Positions 16,505 to 25,852 of a stretch of 44,269 nucleotides of DNA are shown piece after piece. The stretch's first letter is position 1. Every line of letters begins with the position of its first letter. Source of the stretch: Hyella patelloides LEGE 07179 (GTDB lineage Bacteria; Cyanobacteriota; Cyanobacteriia; Cyanobacteriales; Xenococcaceae); contig NZ_LR213790.1 of the NCBI RefSeq assembly GCF_900659865.1, positions 1-44,269 on the forward strand, in the 5' to 3' direction. The translations under genes were made by a program, and so were the position numbers. The notes below the pieces were generated by a model. The model saw only the letters and a list, made by a program, of their open reading frames with translations, did no database searches and was not told the origin of the DNA.

Positions 16505-17905
16505 TCAATATTGTCTAGCTAGTTTCACCATGAAAAATCCATCCATATTGTACTGGTGAGGATAAATCTTTAGCCAACCAGCATCAGTATCAAAGGTATC
16601 CCAAAAAACACCAGATGGCGATTGAATTTTCCAATGGGGATGACTCTCCAAAAACGATTGTATTACTTTTTCATTTTCTTGGAGATTAAGAGTACAGGTA
16701 GCGTAAACCAAAATTCCCTGGGGTTTTACCCAAGTGGCTGCTTGTTCTAAAAGTTCTTTTTGTAAAATGGTTAATTCTTTTACTTTTTCAGGGGTTTGTC
16801 GCCAACGAATATCAGGACGTTTATGGAGTGTTCCCAGTCCCGAACAGGGTGCATCCAGTAAAACTCTGTCACATTTATTAACAAAACGCTCTAAATTACG
16901 ACTATCTTCTGCTAAAGCATTAATGGAGTTTAGTTTTAAACGATTGGCATTTTGCGCTACCTTTTGTAATCTCTTAGTAGAGCGATCGCAAGCCCAAATT
17001 TCTCCTCGATCTCCCATTAATTCGGCAATATGGGTAGTTTTTCCTCCTGGTGCTGCACAAGCATCGATTATCGTTTCTCCTGGCTGAGGAGCGAGCAAAT
17101 GCGTTACTAGCTGTGCGCTACTATCTTGGACTATCCACCATCCTGCATCATAACCAGGTAACTTGCGAATATCTCCTGCACCAGATTCAATTCTTAAAGC
17201 TTGGGGAAGTGAGGCGATTAAAGATACCTGCACTCCTATATCTTCCAAAGCGGTCTTAACTTCCGCAACGGAGGTTTGCAAGATATTAACTCGTAGCTCG
17301 ATCTTTCCTGGTCGATTAAACCAAGCAAGTAGCTTATTAGTTTCTTGAACCGATAGCTGCTGTAGCCAATTTTTGACTATCCAGTTAGGGAAAGAATAAT
17401 AAACCCCCATTTTATTAATATCTTCTGGGGATAAATCCTGTTTTCCGATAATAGTGTTACCTTCTGTAGATAACTCTGGTGGTAATGCTAAAAGATCGCC
17501 ATTTGCTGTTTGACGAATGTAGTTGCGTAGCAAACCATTAACCACCCCTTTGAGACGGGATAAACCGTTAACTTTAGATAGTTCTACGGTTGTATTAACG
17601 GCTGCGGAAGAGGGAACATGAGTTAAATAACGTAATTGATATAAACCTAGATGAAAAATACGTCTAAGCTTGGGTGGTTGCTGAGAAGCTTTTTTTTTAC
17701 CTAATAAATCGATTAAAGTATCTAGCGATCGCTCTGTGCGAATTACGCCATAAACTAATTGAGACACCAAAGACCGATCTCTTGTTTCTAAGCTATTTTT
17801 CCGCAATATACGATCTAATGCCACATCAGTATAAGTCTGATGACGATCTATTTCTTGTAAAGCCAAAAACGCCAATTGACGAGGGTTTTCTGTAGTAAAT
17901 TCCAT
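16505..17905 (-). CDS. rsmB: 16S rRNA (cytosine-967 C5)-methyltransferase RsmB
   Basis: 466 residues. An N-terminal NusB-like RNA-binding domain (residues 1-150: ARQLAFLALQEIDRH form, LVSQLVYGVIRTERSLD) is followed by a SAM-dependent Rossmann domain with DACAAPGGKTTHIAELM, DAPCSGLGTLHKRPD (first catalytic Cys) and YATCTLNLQENE (second Cys). It methylates C967 of 16S rRNA in the cytoplasm. The length is normal for a cyanobacterial RsmB. It may be expressed with the downstream TerB-like gene, although about 100 bases including the heptamer array lie between them. Confidence 0.95.
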   Translation of the reverse strand: MEFTTENPRQLAFLALQEIDRHQTYTDVALDRILRKNSLETRDRSLVSQLVYGVIRTERSLDTLIDLLGKKKASQQPPKLRRIFHLGLYQLRYLTHVPSSAAVNTTVELSKVNGLSRLKGVVNGLLRNYIRQTANGDLLALPPELSTEGNTIIGKQDLSPEDINKMGVYYSFPNWIVKNWLQQLSVQETNKLLAWFNRPGKIELRVNILQTSVAEVKTALEDIGVQVSLIASLPQALRIESGAGDIRKLPGYDAGWWIVQDSSAQLVTHLLAPQPGETIIDACAAPGGKTTHIAELMGDRGEIWACDRSTKRLQKVAQNANRLKLNSINALAEDSRNLERFVNKCDRVLLDAPCSGLGTLHKRPDIRWRQTPEKVKELTILQKELLEQAATWVKPQGILVYATCTLNLQENEKVIQSFLESHPHWKIQSPSGVFWDTFDTDAGWLKIYPHQYNMDGFFMVKLARQY

Positions 17906-18227
17906 AAATTTAGCCCAGTAAGAATAAACAGTAACTGATACTAAATCCTGTTGATAGAGGTCACATATCTTATACTAAATCAAACAATGTTGGCGACAGA
18001 TGATCTTTAGAGTAGGGGCGTTTCTTGATGCGCTGCCAAAAACATCTTAAACCGAAAGAACGGGGCGCAATTTTGTAGTTTACCTAGTAGAAAATAGGGC
18101 TTATCTTGTTCCGCGCCCTTGAGAATTGGTATCAGCCCCTTGGGAATGTTTTTCAATACAAACTTACGATTGTTCCCCCCGCAGGGTTGCATCACTGTTT
18201 ACTGTTCACTGACAATCGATCGCTGAA
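17906..18227. other. Intergenic region upstream of rsmB with repeat-like content
   Basis: Holds the rsmB promoter region and a GC-richer stretch at about 18010-18190, whose 62-codon minus-strand frame has no family resemblance and looks repeat-derived. Three degenerate heptamers (TCACTGT, TTACTGT, TCACTGA) lie at 18192-18212. Confidence 0.5.
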
Positions 18228-18455
18228 TTAGTCTTCGTCCCAGTCTTCTACTAGCAAAAGCTCTTGAATAGGGTCTTTTAGAGAAAAATCAAATTCTATC
18301 AATTCATTTTTCCAGTATTTCCAGTCACTACCTAGCAAAAGTGCTATTTTACTCAAATTATCTTCTGGTTTTACAATATTTGATTGTATTAGGGAAGATA
18401 CTTTGCGCTGCAACTTAACCATAGGATGTGCAACTTGTTTATTCATATGTCTCAA
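18228..18455 (-). CDS. DUF4327-like small protein
   Basis: 75 residues, soluble and acidic at the C terminus. The end, ELIEFDFSLKDPIQELLLVE followed by DWDED, and the preceding LLGSDWKYWKN match the pattern I know for DUF4327 (Trp, then E-L-E-x-x-D-F-x-L-R-D, then E-x-W-D). The family is essentially cyanobacterial and of unknown function. It is a short standalone gene; an alternative start is the second Met (MNKQVAH). Confidence 0.6.
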   Translation of the reverse strand: MRHMNKQVAHPMVKLQRKVSSLIQSNIVKPEDNLSKIALLLGSDWKYWKNELIEFDFSLKDPIQELLLVEDWDED

Positions 18456-19095
18456 TAATGTTAAACTTACAATTAGTGTTTGATTAAAATGGCTACTGTC
18501 ACAGGTCTGGCAACCATAATATAGATTAAGAGATAGATACTTGTTGCCAAGATATTTTAAGAGAATTGTCTCTACACAATCTATGTGTTTTAAATTTTGC
18601 TTCGACGGCTATATCAAACTATAGATGGTATTCGTATATACAATATACTTTAGTATTACCAAAATATCATGAATTTAAACAGAAGCCATTTATCGTATAC
18701 AAGCTTCTAGGTCTTAGTTTTTAGCTAATTATCAATCTAATTGTAAAGGTACAAAGCAAAAGTCGCAATTACTTCAATTTAAACTTAAACCAAATACTAT
18801 TATAAAGAATAAAGCTAACAAAGATCGCTAACAGCTAGCAGTTGGATTCTTTGTTGGTTGAGAACAAAGAGCCATCACCCTCGGTTTTAAAGATTTTGAT
18901 TGTCTAATTTGCTTTGTTGAATATACCATAAGCAAAAAGACACTACATACTTGTAACCTATATTGTACCATTTGTGCAAATATTTTTTTACAAGTTGTGA
19001 GCTTTTGGAGCTGAACTTTCCTAGCCTTCGAGGGTCTAAGATAATTTAAAAGCTTTGTTTAAGAGATTGAGACAAGAAACTTTTTTGGCTAAATA
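18456..19095. other. Intergenic region upstream of the subtilase-like gene
   Basis: About 640 AT-rich bases between divergent genes. No convincing coding frame, RNA gene or strong inverted repeat was seen. The promoters for both flanking genes must lie here. Confidence 0.5.
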
Positions 19096-20682
19096 TTGAT
19101 GAACTACAAATTTTTCAAGCTAATTAGTGTTGGTCTAGTAGTGGGGACTGTTGCTCCTGTATTAGCTCTTAATGATTCTACTGGTGATGCGGGGATCAAC
19201 GCGTTACGACTCCATGAAGCACCTTACAACCTATTAGGACGCAAAATTGGCATTGGTCAAGTAGAAATTGGTCGTCCAGGTAAATTTGGCGTAGATAAAG
19301 CAGATACAATTTATTCAAAAATTAAGCCAAACGCAGTTTTTTATCGTAACGAGTCGGCAAAATCTGATAGCAACATTGATAATCATGCCATAATGGTAGC
19401 AGGAGTCATGATTAGTCAAGACAAACTCTTAAAAGGGGTTGCGCCATTAGCTAAACTATACGCTACTGCGGTTGGTTCTTTTAGCAAGGGAGGACAAGCA
19501 GAAGAATGTCTTGCTAGTCAGCATATTGCTCAACAAAATGGGAATGATGTTCGAGCTATTAATTTTAGCTTTGGAGAATCTTTAGAAAGAGATGAAAGAG
19601 AAGAAGCCAAACTGGATGGCAAAGCTCTCTTAACAGAATGCATTGATTGGTCAGCCAGAGTTCATGATACTCTTTACATAATTGCAGGTAATCAAGGCAC
19701 AGGAGGAATTCCCATTCCTACAGATAATTTTAATGGGGTTACTACTGCTTACACCACAAAACGGAATGAGCGATTTGTCAAAGTAGATTTTGCTAATTTG
19801 AGTGCGCTTCCTGTGGGAATTGGTCGCAATGCAATTAAAAAAGAAATTAATTATGGCGATCGCAGAGCCGTCAGTTTATTAGCTCCTGGTAGCCAAATTG
19901 CCGTACACAATAAAGAAGGAAAACCAGAAAAAGTAAGCGGAACAAGCTTTGCAGCACCCCATATCACTGCTTCTGTTGCTCTGTTACAAGAATTTGGAGA
20001 TCGCAACATTAGTCAATCTCTTCCCAACTGGACTACCGATGCACGTCGTCATGAAGTAACCAAAGCAGTTTTACTTAATTCTGCGGATAAAATTCTTGAT
20101 ACTGGAGATGGTTTACTACTGGGAATGGAACGCACTACTATCAGCGAAAAAAACACTACCTGGTTAGATTCTGATGCCTATGTCAATCCTCGTATTCCCC
20201 TAGATATCCAGATGGGTACGGGACACCTTAATGTGTTTCGCGCCTATCAACAATTTAGTAGCGGAAAAATTTCCCCAGAACAATTAACTCCTAACATTGG
20301 CTGGAACTATAGTCAAATCGCCGTTAATGAATATCAAGACTATTACATAGAGCAACCCCTCAAAGCAGGAAGTCATGCAGCTATTACTCTAACCTGGGAT
20401 CGGCTAGTTTCTCTTAATGATTTTAATCGTGACGGAAAATATACTGTTGGGGAAACTTTTCGCGATCGCGGCTTAAATAATCTGGATCTCTATTTAATTC
20501 CTGCGGACGAGTCTAGTAATCTCAGAAATACTTGCTCTTCTATCAGTTACGAAGACAGTGTAGAACATATTTTTTGCCCTATTCCTGCTGATGGACGCTA
20601 CAAAATCCGCGTTCACTACCGTCGTCAGTTAAATGAACCCACGCAAAATTATGGTTTAGCTTGGTGGACAGTGGGAAAATAA
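19096..20682 (+). CDS. Exported S8 (subtilisin/kexin) family peptidase-like protein
   Basis: 528 residues. An N-terminal signal peptide (LISVGLVVGTVAPVLALN, likely cleavage near 25) sends it to the periplasm or outside. The catalytic Ser284 is in SGTSFAAPHITA, the oxyanion Asn199 in IIAGNQGTGG and the His97 in NHAIMVAGV (replacing the usual HGTHVAG). The usual catalytic Asp (D-S/T-G) is replaced by Glu57 in IGIGQVEIGRPG. After the catalytic domain a beta-rich tail (about 400-528) resembles a P-domain-like module. The fold is secure; activity with a Glu-His-Ser arrangement is uncertain. It may be a distinct cyanobacterial subgroup. Confidence 0.87.
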   Translation: MMNYKFFKLISVGLVVGTVAPVLALNDSTGDAGINALRLHEAPYNLLGRKIGIGQVEIGRPGKFGVDKADTIYSKIKPNAVFYRNESAKSDSNIDNHAIMVAGVMISQDKLLKGVAPLAKLYATAVGSFSKGGQAEECLASQHIAQQNGNDVRAINFSFGESLERDEREEAKLDGKALLTECIDWSARVHDTLYIIAGNQGTGGIPIPTDNFNGVTTAYTTKRNERFVKVDFANLSALPVGIGRNAIKKEINYGDRRAVSLLAPGSQIAVHNKEGKPEKVSGTSFAAPHITASVALLQEFGDRNISQSLPNWTTDARRHEVTKAVLLNSADKILDTGDGLLLGMERTTISEKNTTWLDSDAYVNPRIPLDIQMGTGHLNVFRAYQQFSSGKISPEQLTPNIGWNYSQIAVNEYQDYYIEQPLKAGSHAAITLTWDRLVSLNDFNRDGKYTVGETFRDRGLNNLDLYLIPADESSNLRNTCSSISYEDSVEHIFCPIPADGRYKIRVHYRRQLNEPTQNYGLAWWTVGK

Positions 20683-20723
20683 GGAACAAAAAATAAGGAA
20701 CAAGGAGCAACCAGCCGCTAACC

Positions 20724-20897
20724 ATGAACAAGCAACAAAATTGGTATATCATCCAACAAGAAGACGGTACTTGCGACATTATTACATCAGAAGAAAAATC
20801 CCCAAATGTCAAAAGTTGGGGGGAATTTAAAACTCAAGAAGAAGCAATCGTTAAAAGAGTAGGTTTAATTCGTTCAGGAAAATGCCAACCACAATAA
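20724..20897 (+). CDS. Small conserved cyanobacterial protein, 57 residues
   Basis: ATG 20724 to TAA 20897. The sequence starts MNKQQNWYIIQQEDGTCDI and ends SWGEFKTQEEAIVKRVGLIR then SGKCQPQ. It resembles a family of short cyanobacterial proteins of the form WYIIKxxxGxCEI...WGPFxSQEEAIxKRVGLIRAGKC; this recognition is from memory and no function is known. It is 41 bases after the subtilase-like gene in the same direction, with AAGGAGCAA upstream as a possible ribosome-binding region, so co-transcription is possible. Confidence 0.65.
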   Translation: MNKQQNWYIIQQEDGTCDIITSEEKSPNVKSWGEFKTQEEAIVKRVGLIRSGKCQPQ

Positions 20898-21002
20898 GGA
20901 ATGAAACATGAATTTTAAGTTAAGAAACAATCACCATAATGTAGTAATTACTTATTAATGGCTAGTACTTAGTTGTTTGTTCCTCTTTCCTCACTGCTTT
21001 CT

Positions 21003-22292
21003 CTATTTATTAGCTCGATCTGAAGAATTGTTTTGTACTTGAATTTCTTGACCTAAGATTTGTATTGCTTTACTAAATTGGGGATCTTCTTCCGTTCCCA
21101 TTAAAGTGAGATCGCTTTGAAGTTTTTTCCGTTCTTCTTCGGCTAATTCTACTATATGATCGGGTGGGATTCCTTCTTTGTGAATATCTCGCCCACTAGG
21201 AGTTAAATACTTAGCAATAGTAACAGCTAACCCAGAGCCATCTCCTAAAGAGCGTACTGACTGAACCAAACCTTTACCAAAAGTTTGTGTGCCAACTAAT
21301 ACGGCTCTATCATTATCTTGTAACGCCCCTGAAAGAATCTCACTGGCACTAGCAGAACCACCATCTATTAGGATTACTAGGGGTTTATCGGTCAATGCGT
21401 TGTTATTTGCCCATTGGCGATCGCTCTCTCCCCCACGATCTACAGTAGAGACAATTGCACCCTCTTTGAGCCACATCCGAGCAATATCAATACTGGCATA
21501 TAATAAGCCACCAGGATTAGAGCGTAGATCCAAAATATAGCCATTAACATTTTGATTTTCAAAATCTTCGATAGCTTCGCGCATTTCTTTAGAAGCTTGT
21601 GCGCTAAATTGAGTTAAGCGAATATAGCCCACTTGACCAATTTGCGTATTTTCCAGACTGGCTTTTACGGGATGAATTTGAATCTTGGCTCGAACAATCT
21701 CGTAATTAATTTCTCCTTGCTCTCTTTGAATAGTTAAGGTGACCGAACTTCCAGGCTTACCCCTAATTAATTGTACCGCATCATTGGTGTCCATTCCTTT
21801 GGTATCAACCCCATCAATTTTAGTAATGATGTCTTTGGCTAAGATACCAGCTTCAAAAGCGGGAGTTTCTTCAATAGGAGAAATGACCATTAAGCGGTCT
21901 GTTTCTTCGTCTTTAGCAATTGTAATACCTACCCCAGTTAATTCTCCAGAGGTATCAATTTGCATATTTTTGAATTCTTCAGGATCCATAAAGCGAGTGT
22001 AGGGATCGCCCAGCTTTTCTAGCATTTCCCTAACTGCATCATAAGCTTCTTCTTTGTCGCCGTAAGGACGCTCTAAATATTCTTGGCGTACATTCTGCCA
22101 ATCAAGTTCATTAAAATTTGTATCAACGTACTGATGATTAATAATTTGCCAAACTTCATCAACTAACTCTTTGGGACTTTCTTGAAAAAAAGCTTGGCTT
22201 TGAGATAAATGAACACCAGTGCCAGTAACCGCTACAGTAGAGAGTGCAATGGCAGTAGCACCAAGAACCAGCCCGCTTTTAGTAATTATCAT
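21003..22292 (-). CDS. ctpA: Carboxyl-terminal processing protease (S41 family)
   Basis: 429 residues. An N-terminal hydrophobic segment (SGLVLGATAIALSTVAVTG) acts as signal peptide or anchor for the lumen/periplasm. A PDZ domain follows at about 105-190 (LTGVGITIAKDEET, AGILAKDIITKIDGV). The S41 core contains GYIRLTQFS, the catalytic Ser in GGSASASEILSGALQ and the catalytic Lys in FGKGLVQSVRSL. Cyanobacterial members include CtpA, which trims the PsbA (D1) precursor, as well as CtpB and CtpC; which paralogue this is cannot be settled here. It is divergent from ftsQ. Confidence 0.93.
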   Translation of the reverse strand: MIITKSGLVLGATAIALSTVAVTGTGVHLSQSQAFFQESPKELVDEVWQIINHQYVDTNFNELDWQNVRQEYLERPYGDKEEAYDAVREMLEKLGDPYTRFMDPEEFKNMQIDTSGELTGVGITIAKDEETDRLMVISPIEETPAFEAGILAKDIITKIDGVDTKGMDTNDAVQLIRGKPGSSVTLTIQREQGEINYEIVRAKIQIHPVKASLENTQIGQVGYIRLTQFSAQASKEMREAIEDFENQNVNGYILDLRSNPGGLLYASIDIARMWLKEGAIVSTVDRGGESDRQWANNNALTDKPLVILIDGGSASASEILSGALQDNDRAVLVGTQTFGKGLVQSVRSLGDGSGLAVTIAKYLTPSGRDIHKEGIPPDHIVELAEEERKKLQSDLTLMGTEEDPQFSKAIQILGQEIQVQNNSSDRANK

Positions 22293-22450
22293 AATTTGTA
22301 TATATAATGTCAGTGAAAATCTACAAGTAATAAATATATAGAGCCTACTTTATCACAGGTATTTATTTTAAACATTTTTCACTCTAAGATTCAGAAGTCG
22401 GCATCTAGATGCTCTAAAAATAACACAAAATTTACGGTTGCTGTAAATCT

Positions 22451-23218
22451 ATGACCGCTCATCCTTGTCCTGAATTGAAGCAAAAGATTACTTTACTCAA
22501 AACAAAACAGCGTAAAGTACAGCGTCATTATTTGTATCGTTCTCTTGTGGTCAGTATGTTTGCTGGTGGTATTCTTGCTTCGATCCTGTCTGGCAACTGG
22601 CAGATTAAGGATCGATCCCAAATCACGATCATAGGAGATCGCTTAATTGATTCTGCCATTATCTCCAACAGTATTAACATTACCTATCCTCAATCTATTA
22701 TCACCATACCCAGCCAGCAAATAGAAAGTCAGTTACAATCAATTTCTGCTTTGCAAGCAGTCCAAGTAACAAAAACTATTTTTCCTCTTTCAGTTAATAT
22801 TTATCTTCAAGAAAGAATTCCTGTTGCTACAGCACTATCTTTAGGAAAGGTAGGTTTTTTAGATAGCCAGGGGGTTTGGCTAGAACCGATTTTATACAAC
22901 CATCAACAAGCTAATTTTTCTTCAACTGCTATTAAAGTTGTCAATTTTAAACCACAATACAGCAGTATTTGGTCAGAAATCTACAGTTTGATTACTGCCT
23001 ATCCTACTCTTGATGTCCAAGAAGTTCATTGGGAAGATGGAGGAAAGCTATCTCTAGTTACCAGCAGGTTTAAAGTCATTTTTGGCGCAGATTATTCCTT
23101 ATTGCAACGTCAGTTTGAGACTCTAGCAAGTTTTCCAGATTTGGCAACTAATCGAGACTTACAAAATATTGCTCAAATTGATCTGACTAATCCAGATGCT
23201 CCTTTTTTAGAACAATAA
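22451..23218 (+). CDS. ftsQ: Cell division protein FtsQ/DivIB
   Basis: 255 residues, single-pass inner-membrane protein of the divisome. It has a basic cytoplasmic N terminus (KTKQRKVQRHYLYR), a membrane helix at about 35-55 (SLVVSMFAGGILASILSG), a POTRA domain starting at QITIIGDRLIDSAIISNSI, and the beta domain with VNIYLQERIPVATAL. Identity is supported by the downstream ftsZ, the usual cyanobacterial order, although 1.3 kb separates them here. Confidence 0.92.
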   Translation: MTAHPCPELKQKITLLKTKQRKVQRHYLYRSLVVSMFAGGILASILSGNWQIKDRSQITIIGDRLIDSAIISNSINITYPQSIITIPSQQIESQLQSISALQAVQVTKTIFPLSVNIYLQERIPVATALSLGKVGFLDSQGVWLEPILYNHQQANFSSTAIKVVNFKPQYSSIWSEIYSLITAYPTLDVQEVHWEDGGKLSLVTSRFKVIFGADYSLLQRQFETLASFPDLATNRDLQNIAQIDLTNPDAPFLEQ

Positions 23219-23316
23219 TTATGGAAACTAATTGATAATTTTGTTTTCTGCTTCAAAGGGGAAAAATAAGTAATTTAGTACGCCTAATTTTATAGAGCCA
23301 GTTTTCTCAAGGTCTT

Positions 23317-23466
23317 GTGAATTTACCCAAATATAAATTTTGGCCACACATCATAGCATTTACTTTGATTATATATTTATTGGCGATCTATTTTAGAGAC
23401 TTTAGTTATAGAGAAATCGACTCAGCTATAGGACTAAAGTCGCACAATAATTATCTCTTTCGTTGA
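23317..23466 (+). CDS. Candidate 49-residue single-span membrane peptide
   Basis: GTG 23317 to TGA 23466, encoding VNLPKYKFWPHIIAFTL, then IIYLLAIYFRDF and a hydrophilic tail. AAGG at 23309-23312 is only 4 bases before the start. One good hydrophobic helix flanked by basic and charged residues makes it plausible, but there is no recognised homologue and chance AT-rich frames can look similar. Confidence 0.25.
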   Translation: MNLPKYKFWPHIIAFTLIIYLLAIYFRDFSYREIDSAIGLKSHNNYLFR

Positions 23467-23771
23467 GATATGATTTAAGACGTTTTTCAGATGTTTTAAC
23501 CTTCTCAAATTTTTAAGATCAAATTCAGATAAAATCCAAAGGAAGACAAAAAATGCCAGATCGTTGTCGTTCTCAGTAATGCCAACAACGTTAGTATTCA
23601 AATATTTAGAAGATTTATTACTGAGCCATTTTTTGCTGAAATAGCTCTTGCTGCATAGTTTGTCTTTTTTACCAATGCGTAAGTCCTATCGTAGATCGGC
23701 TACCTTAATACTTGAGAACTAGGTCAACCAATGAAAAGTCATATATTATCTCGATCCCGCTTGACGAGCGC

Positions 23772-23852
23772 GGGGATGGGGGGACTTCAACAAACCACAG
23801 ACAAATGTTGGCAGCAAAACATAAAACCAGAAAAGTCCCCCCTATCCACCCC
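23772..23852. repeat. Long imperfect inverted repeat (G-run/C-run hairpin)
   Basis: Left arm GGGGATGGGGGGACTT at 23772-23787. Right arm AAGTCCCCCC-T-ATCC-A-CCCC at 23833-23852, pairing completely apart from two single-base bulges. The loop is 45 bases. Confidence 0.8.
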
Positions 23853-23853
23853 T

Positions 23854-23963
23854 GCCGAGGCTTCCTCGGCAAAGGAACGCCCTAAAGGACTTCCTTCGGT
23901 CGCGCGAGTGTTGACGGGACTCCGCCGTCCCCCCGCGCCGACGTAAGGTGCAAGGGAATACGC
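23854..23963. repeat. GC-rich repeat cluster
   Basis: Begins with a perfect hairpin GCCGAGG-CTT-CCTCGGC (23854-23870). 23877-23907 is identical to 14118-14148. 23931-23963 is the relative of the nadB-start repeat. The cluster stands out sharply against AT-rich surroundings. Confidence 0.8.
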
Positions 23964-24234
23964 TGCGATTCGGAGACGGCACGTGAGCGTTGGTCAAATC
24001 AATTGCGAAGGAATTTACTCTATACCCTTACACTCTTATATATATCCAACACCAAGATTCACCTTATGATTTTTCACAAAAATAAAGTGGAGCTACTGAT
24101 GATTCATTAGCCTTGAGCTCTATGGGTTCAGACGGTAATAACTTTCACAATTTACGCTTGTGAGACTCTGCTAATTTCTTGAACATTCTGACAAAACTCC
24201 AGTAAGCTCTTTTTCCTAAACTAAACTCTGAACA

Positions 24235-24255
24235 AGCTGATAGCTGATAGCTCAT
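24235..24255. repeat. Heptamer tandem repeat (AGCTGAT x3, degenerate)
   Basis: AGCTGAT, AGCTGAT, AGCTCAT in a row, about 280 bases upstream of ftsZ. Unit length 7, as in the other tandem arrays of this window. Confidence 0.6.
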
Positions 24256-24531
24256 AGCTTTTAAAGATATGTTTACTCTGTCTAATTTAGACAAAATACA
24301 TACTATTATAATCAATAAACTTTTAATAATACTGATTTTGTAAAACATTATCATCTTGGAATATAACAAAGATAGCGACTTATCGTTATCTGCTAAATTT
24401 AGATGTGCAATCATTACAAAAATTTAAAAATTTTTAGGCAAATTGATTTATTTGAATGATAATTAGTTAGTTCTCAGACCAAGAAACTAAATCGACCTCG
24501 CATAACCTGCAAATACCTATTCATACTTCTC

Positions 24532-25830
24532 ATGACTTCCAATCGTAAAATTGAATATCTTTCCGTAAATCAAATCAACAATAACCACGAATATAACCAG
24601 TTATTTGTGGCCAACAAAAATCAATCTTCCAATAATGTAAAAACTTCCCCCTTTATGGGGAATCCCAATACTCCATCAACCAAGGAAGAAATCAGTAATA
24701 GTAAAATTGTACCTAGTAATGTTGCAAAAATCAAGGTTATTGGAGTAGGTGGCGGTGGTTGCAATGCAGTCAACCGAATGATTGAAAGCGATGTCTCAGG
24801 TATTGAATTTTGGGCAGTCAATACAGATGCTCAGGCCCTGGAAAAAGCAGATGCCCCTCAAAAATTACAAATTGGGCAAAAAATTACTAAAGGTTTGGGT
24901 GCAGGAGGTAATCCCGCTATTGGACAAAAAGCAGCAGAGGAATCTCGCGAAGAAATTGCTCACGCACTGGAAAACACCGATTTAGTATTTATCACTGCTG
25001 GTATGGGAGGCGGTACTGGTACAGGTGCAGCACCAATCGCAGCCGAGGTAGCTAAAGAAATGGGCTGCTTAACTGTAGGGGTGGTCACACGTCCTTTCAC
25101 TTTTGAAGGTAGAAGACGCACTACTCAAGCAGAAGAAGGAATCAATGCTCTTAAAAGCCGTGTTGATACTCTAATCACAATTCCCAATAATCAACTTTTA
25201 ACCGTAATTTCTCCAGAAACCCCTATTCAGCAAGCTTTTCGTATTGCAGACGATGTGTTAAGGCAAGGTGTCCAAGGAATTTCTGATATTATCACAATTC
25301 CTGGTTTGATTAATGTTGATTTTGCCGATGTACGAGCAATTGTAGCTGACGCAGGCTCAGCATTAATGGGTATTGGAGTGAGTTCTGGAAAATCCCGCGC
25401 TAGAGAAGCAGCAGCTACGGCAGTATCTTCTCCTTTACTAGAGGCTTCGATTAATGGAGCAAAAGGAGTAGTAATGAACATTACAGGCGGTTACGATTTG
25501 ACACTTCATGAAGTCAATGCTGCTGCGGAAAGCGTTTATGAAGTAGTAGATCAAGATGCCAATATTATCTTTGGTGCGGTGATTGATGACAATATGGAGG
25601 GAGATATTCGGATTACCGTTATTGCTACAGGTTTTGATAATGAATCAGCAAGCAATGAACATCCACTTTTTGCCGAAAACACTCCACTGTTTGGCTCTAG
25701 TTCCCAATCCGCCCCAGAACAGAATTCAGGGGGTCAAAACAGCGATCGCCAAATTCCTCAACCGCCCAAGAATCCCAATCGGATTGAAATACCTGACTTT
25801 CTACAAAGAAGACGTTTTCCTCGAAATTAA
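24532..25830 (+). CDS. ftsZ: Cell division protein FtsZ
   Basis: 432-residue tubulin homologue that polymerises into the Z ring. An N-terminal extension of about 65 residues, poorly conserved and rich in Asn/Ser, precedes the GTPase core starting at [19 protein letters not shown]. The tubulin signature [16 protein letters not shown] and the T7 loop region [15 protein letters not shown] are intact. A short acidic/Gln/Pro linker leads to the C-terminal peptide [15 protein letters not shown], which binds membrane-tethering partners. The long N-terminal extension is typical of cyanobacterial FtsZ. It is followed 22 bases later by thiD. Confidence 0.97.
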   Translation: MTSNRKIEYLSVNQINNNHEYNQLFVANKNQSSNNVKTSPFMGNPNTPSTKEEISNSKIVPSNVAKIKVIGVGGGGCNAVNRMIESDVSGIEFWAVNTDAQALEKADAPQKLQIGQKITKGLGAGGNPAIGQKAAEESREEIAHALENTDLVFITAGMGGGTGTGAAPIAAEVAKEMGCLTVGVVTRPFTFEGRRRTTQAEEGINALKSRVDTLITIPNNQLLTVISPETPIQQAFRIADDVLRQGVQGISDIITIPGLINVDFADVRAIVADAGSALMGIGVSSGKSRAREAAATAVSSPLLEASINGAKGVVMNITGGYDLTLHEVNAAAESVYEVVDQDANIIFGAVIDDNMEGDIRITVIATGFDNESASNEHPLFAENTPLFGSSSQSAPEQNSGGQNSDRQIPQPPKNPNRIEIPDFLQRRRFPRN

Positions 25831-25852
25831 ACCAAATTATTAATCGTATTCA

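Larger units (their letters stand above)
23219..24531. other. Repeat-rich 1.3 kb gap between ftsQ and ftsZ
   Basis: Contains a possible 49-codon frame (23317-23466), a long imperfect hairpin (23772-23852), a GC-rich repeat cluster (23854-23963), heptamer repeats (24235-24255) and presumably the ftsZ promoters. A 71-codon plus frame over the repeats and an 89-codon minus frame at 24145-24414 were judged non-genic. Confidence 0.7.

Noticed and set aside
18007-18195. 62-codon minus-strand frame
   Set aside because: No family resemblance, GC-richer than its surroundings, ends in degenerate heptamer repeats; most likely repeat sequence.
23731-23946. 71-codon plus-strand frame
   Set aside because: Entirely made of hairpin and dispersed-repeat sequence.
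24145-24414. 89-codon minus-strand frame upstream of ftsZ
   Set aside because: AT-rich, overlaps a heptamer array, no domain pattern or ribosome-binding site.
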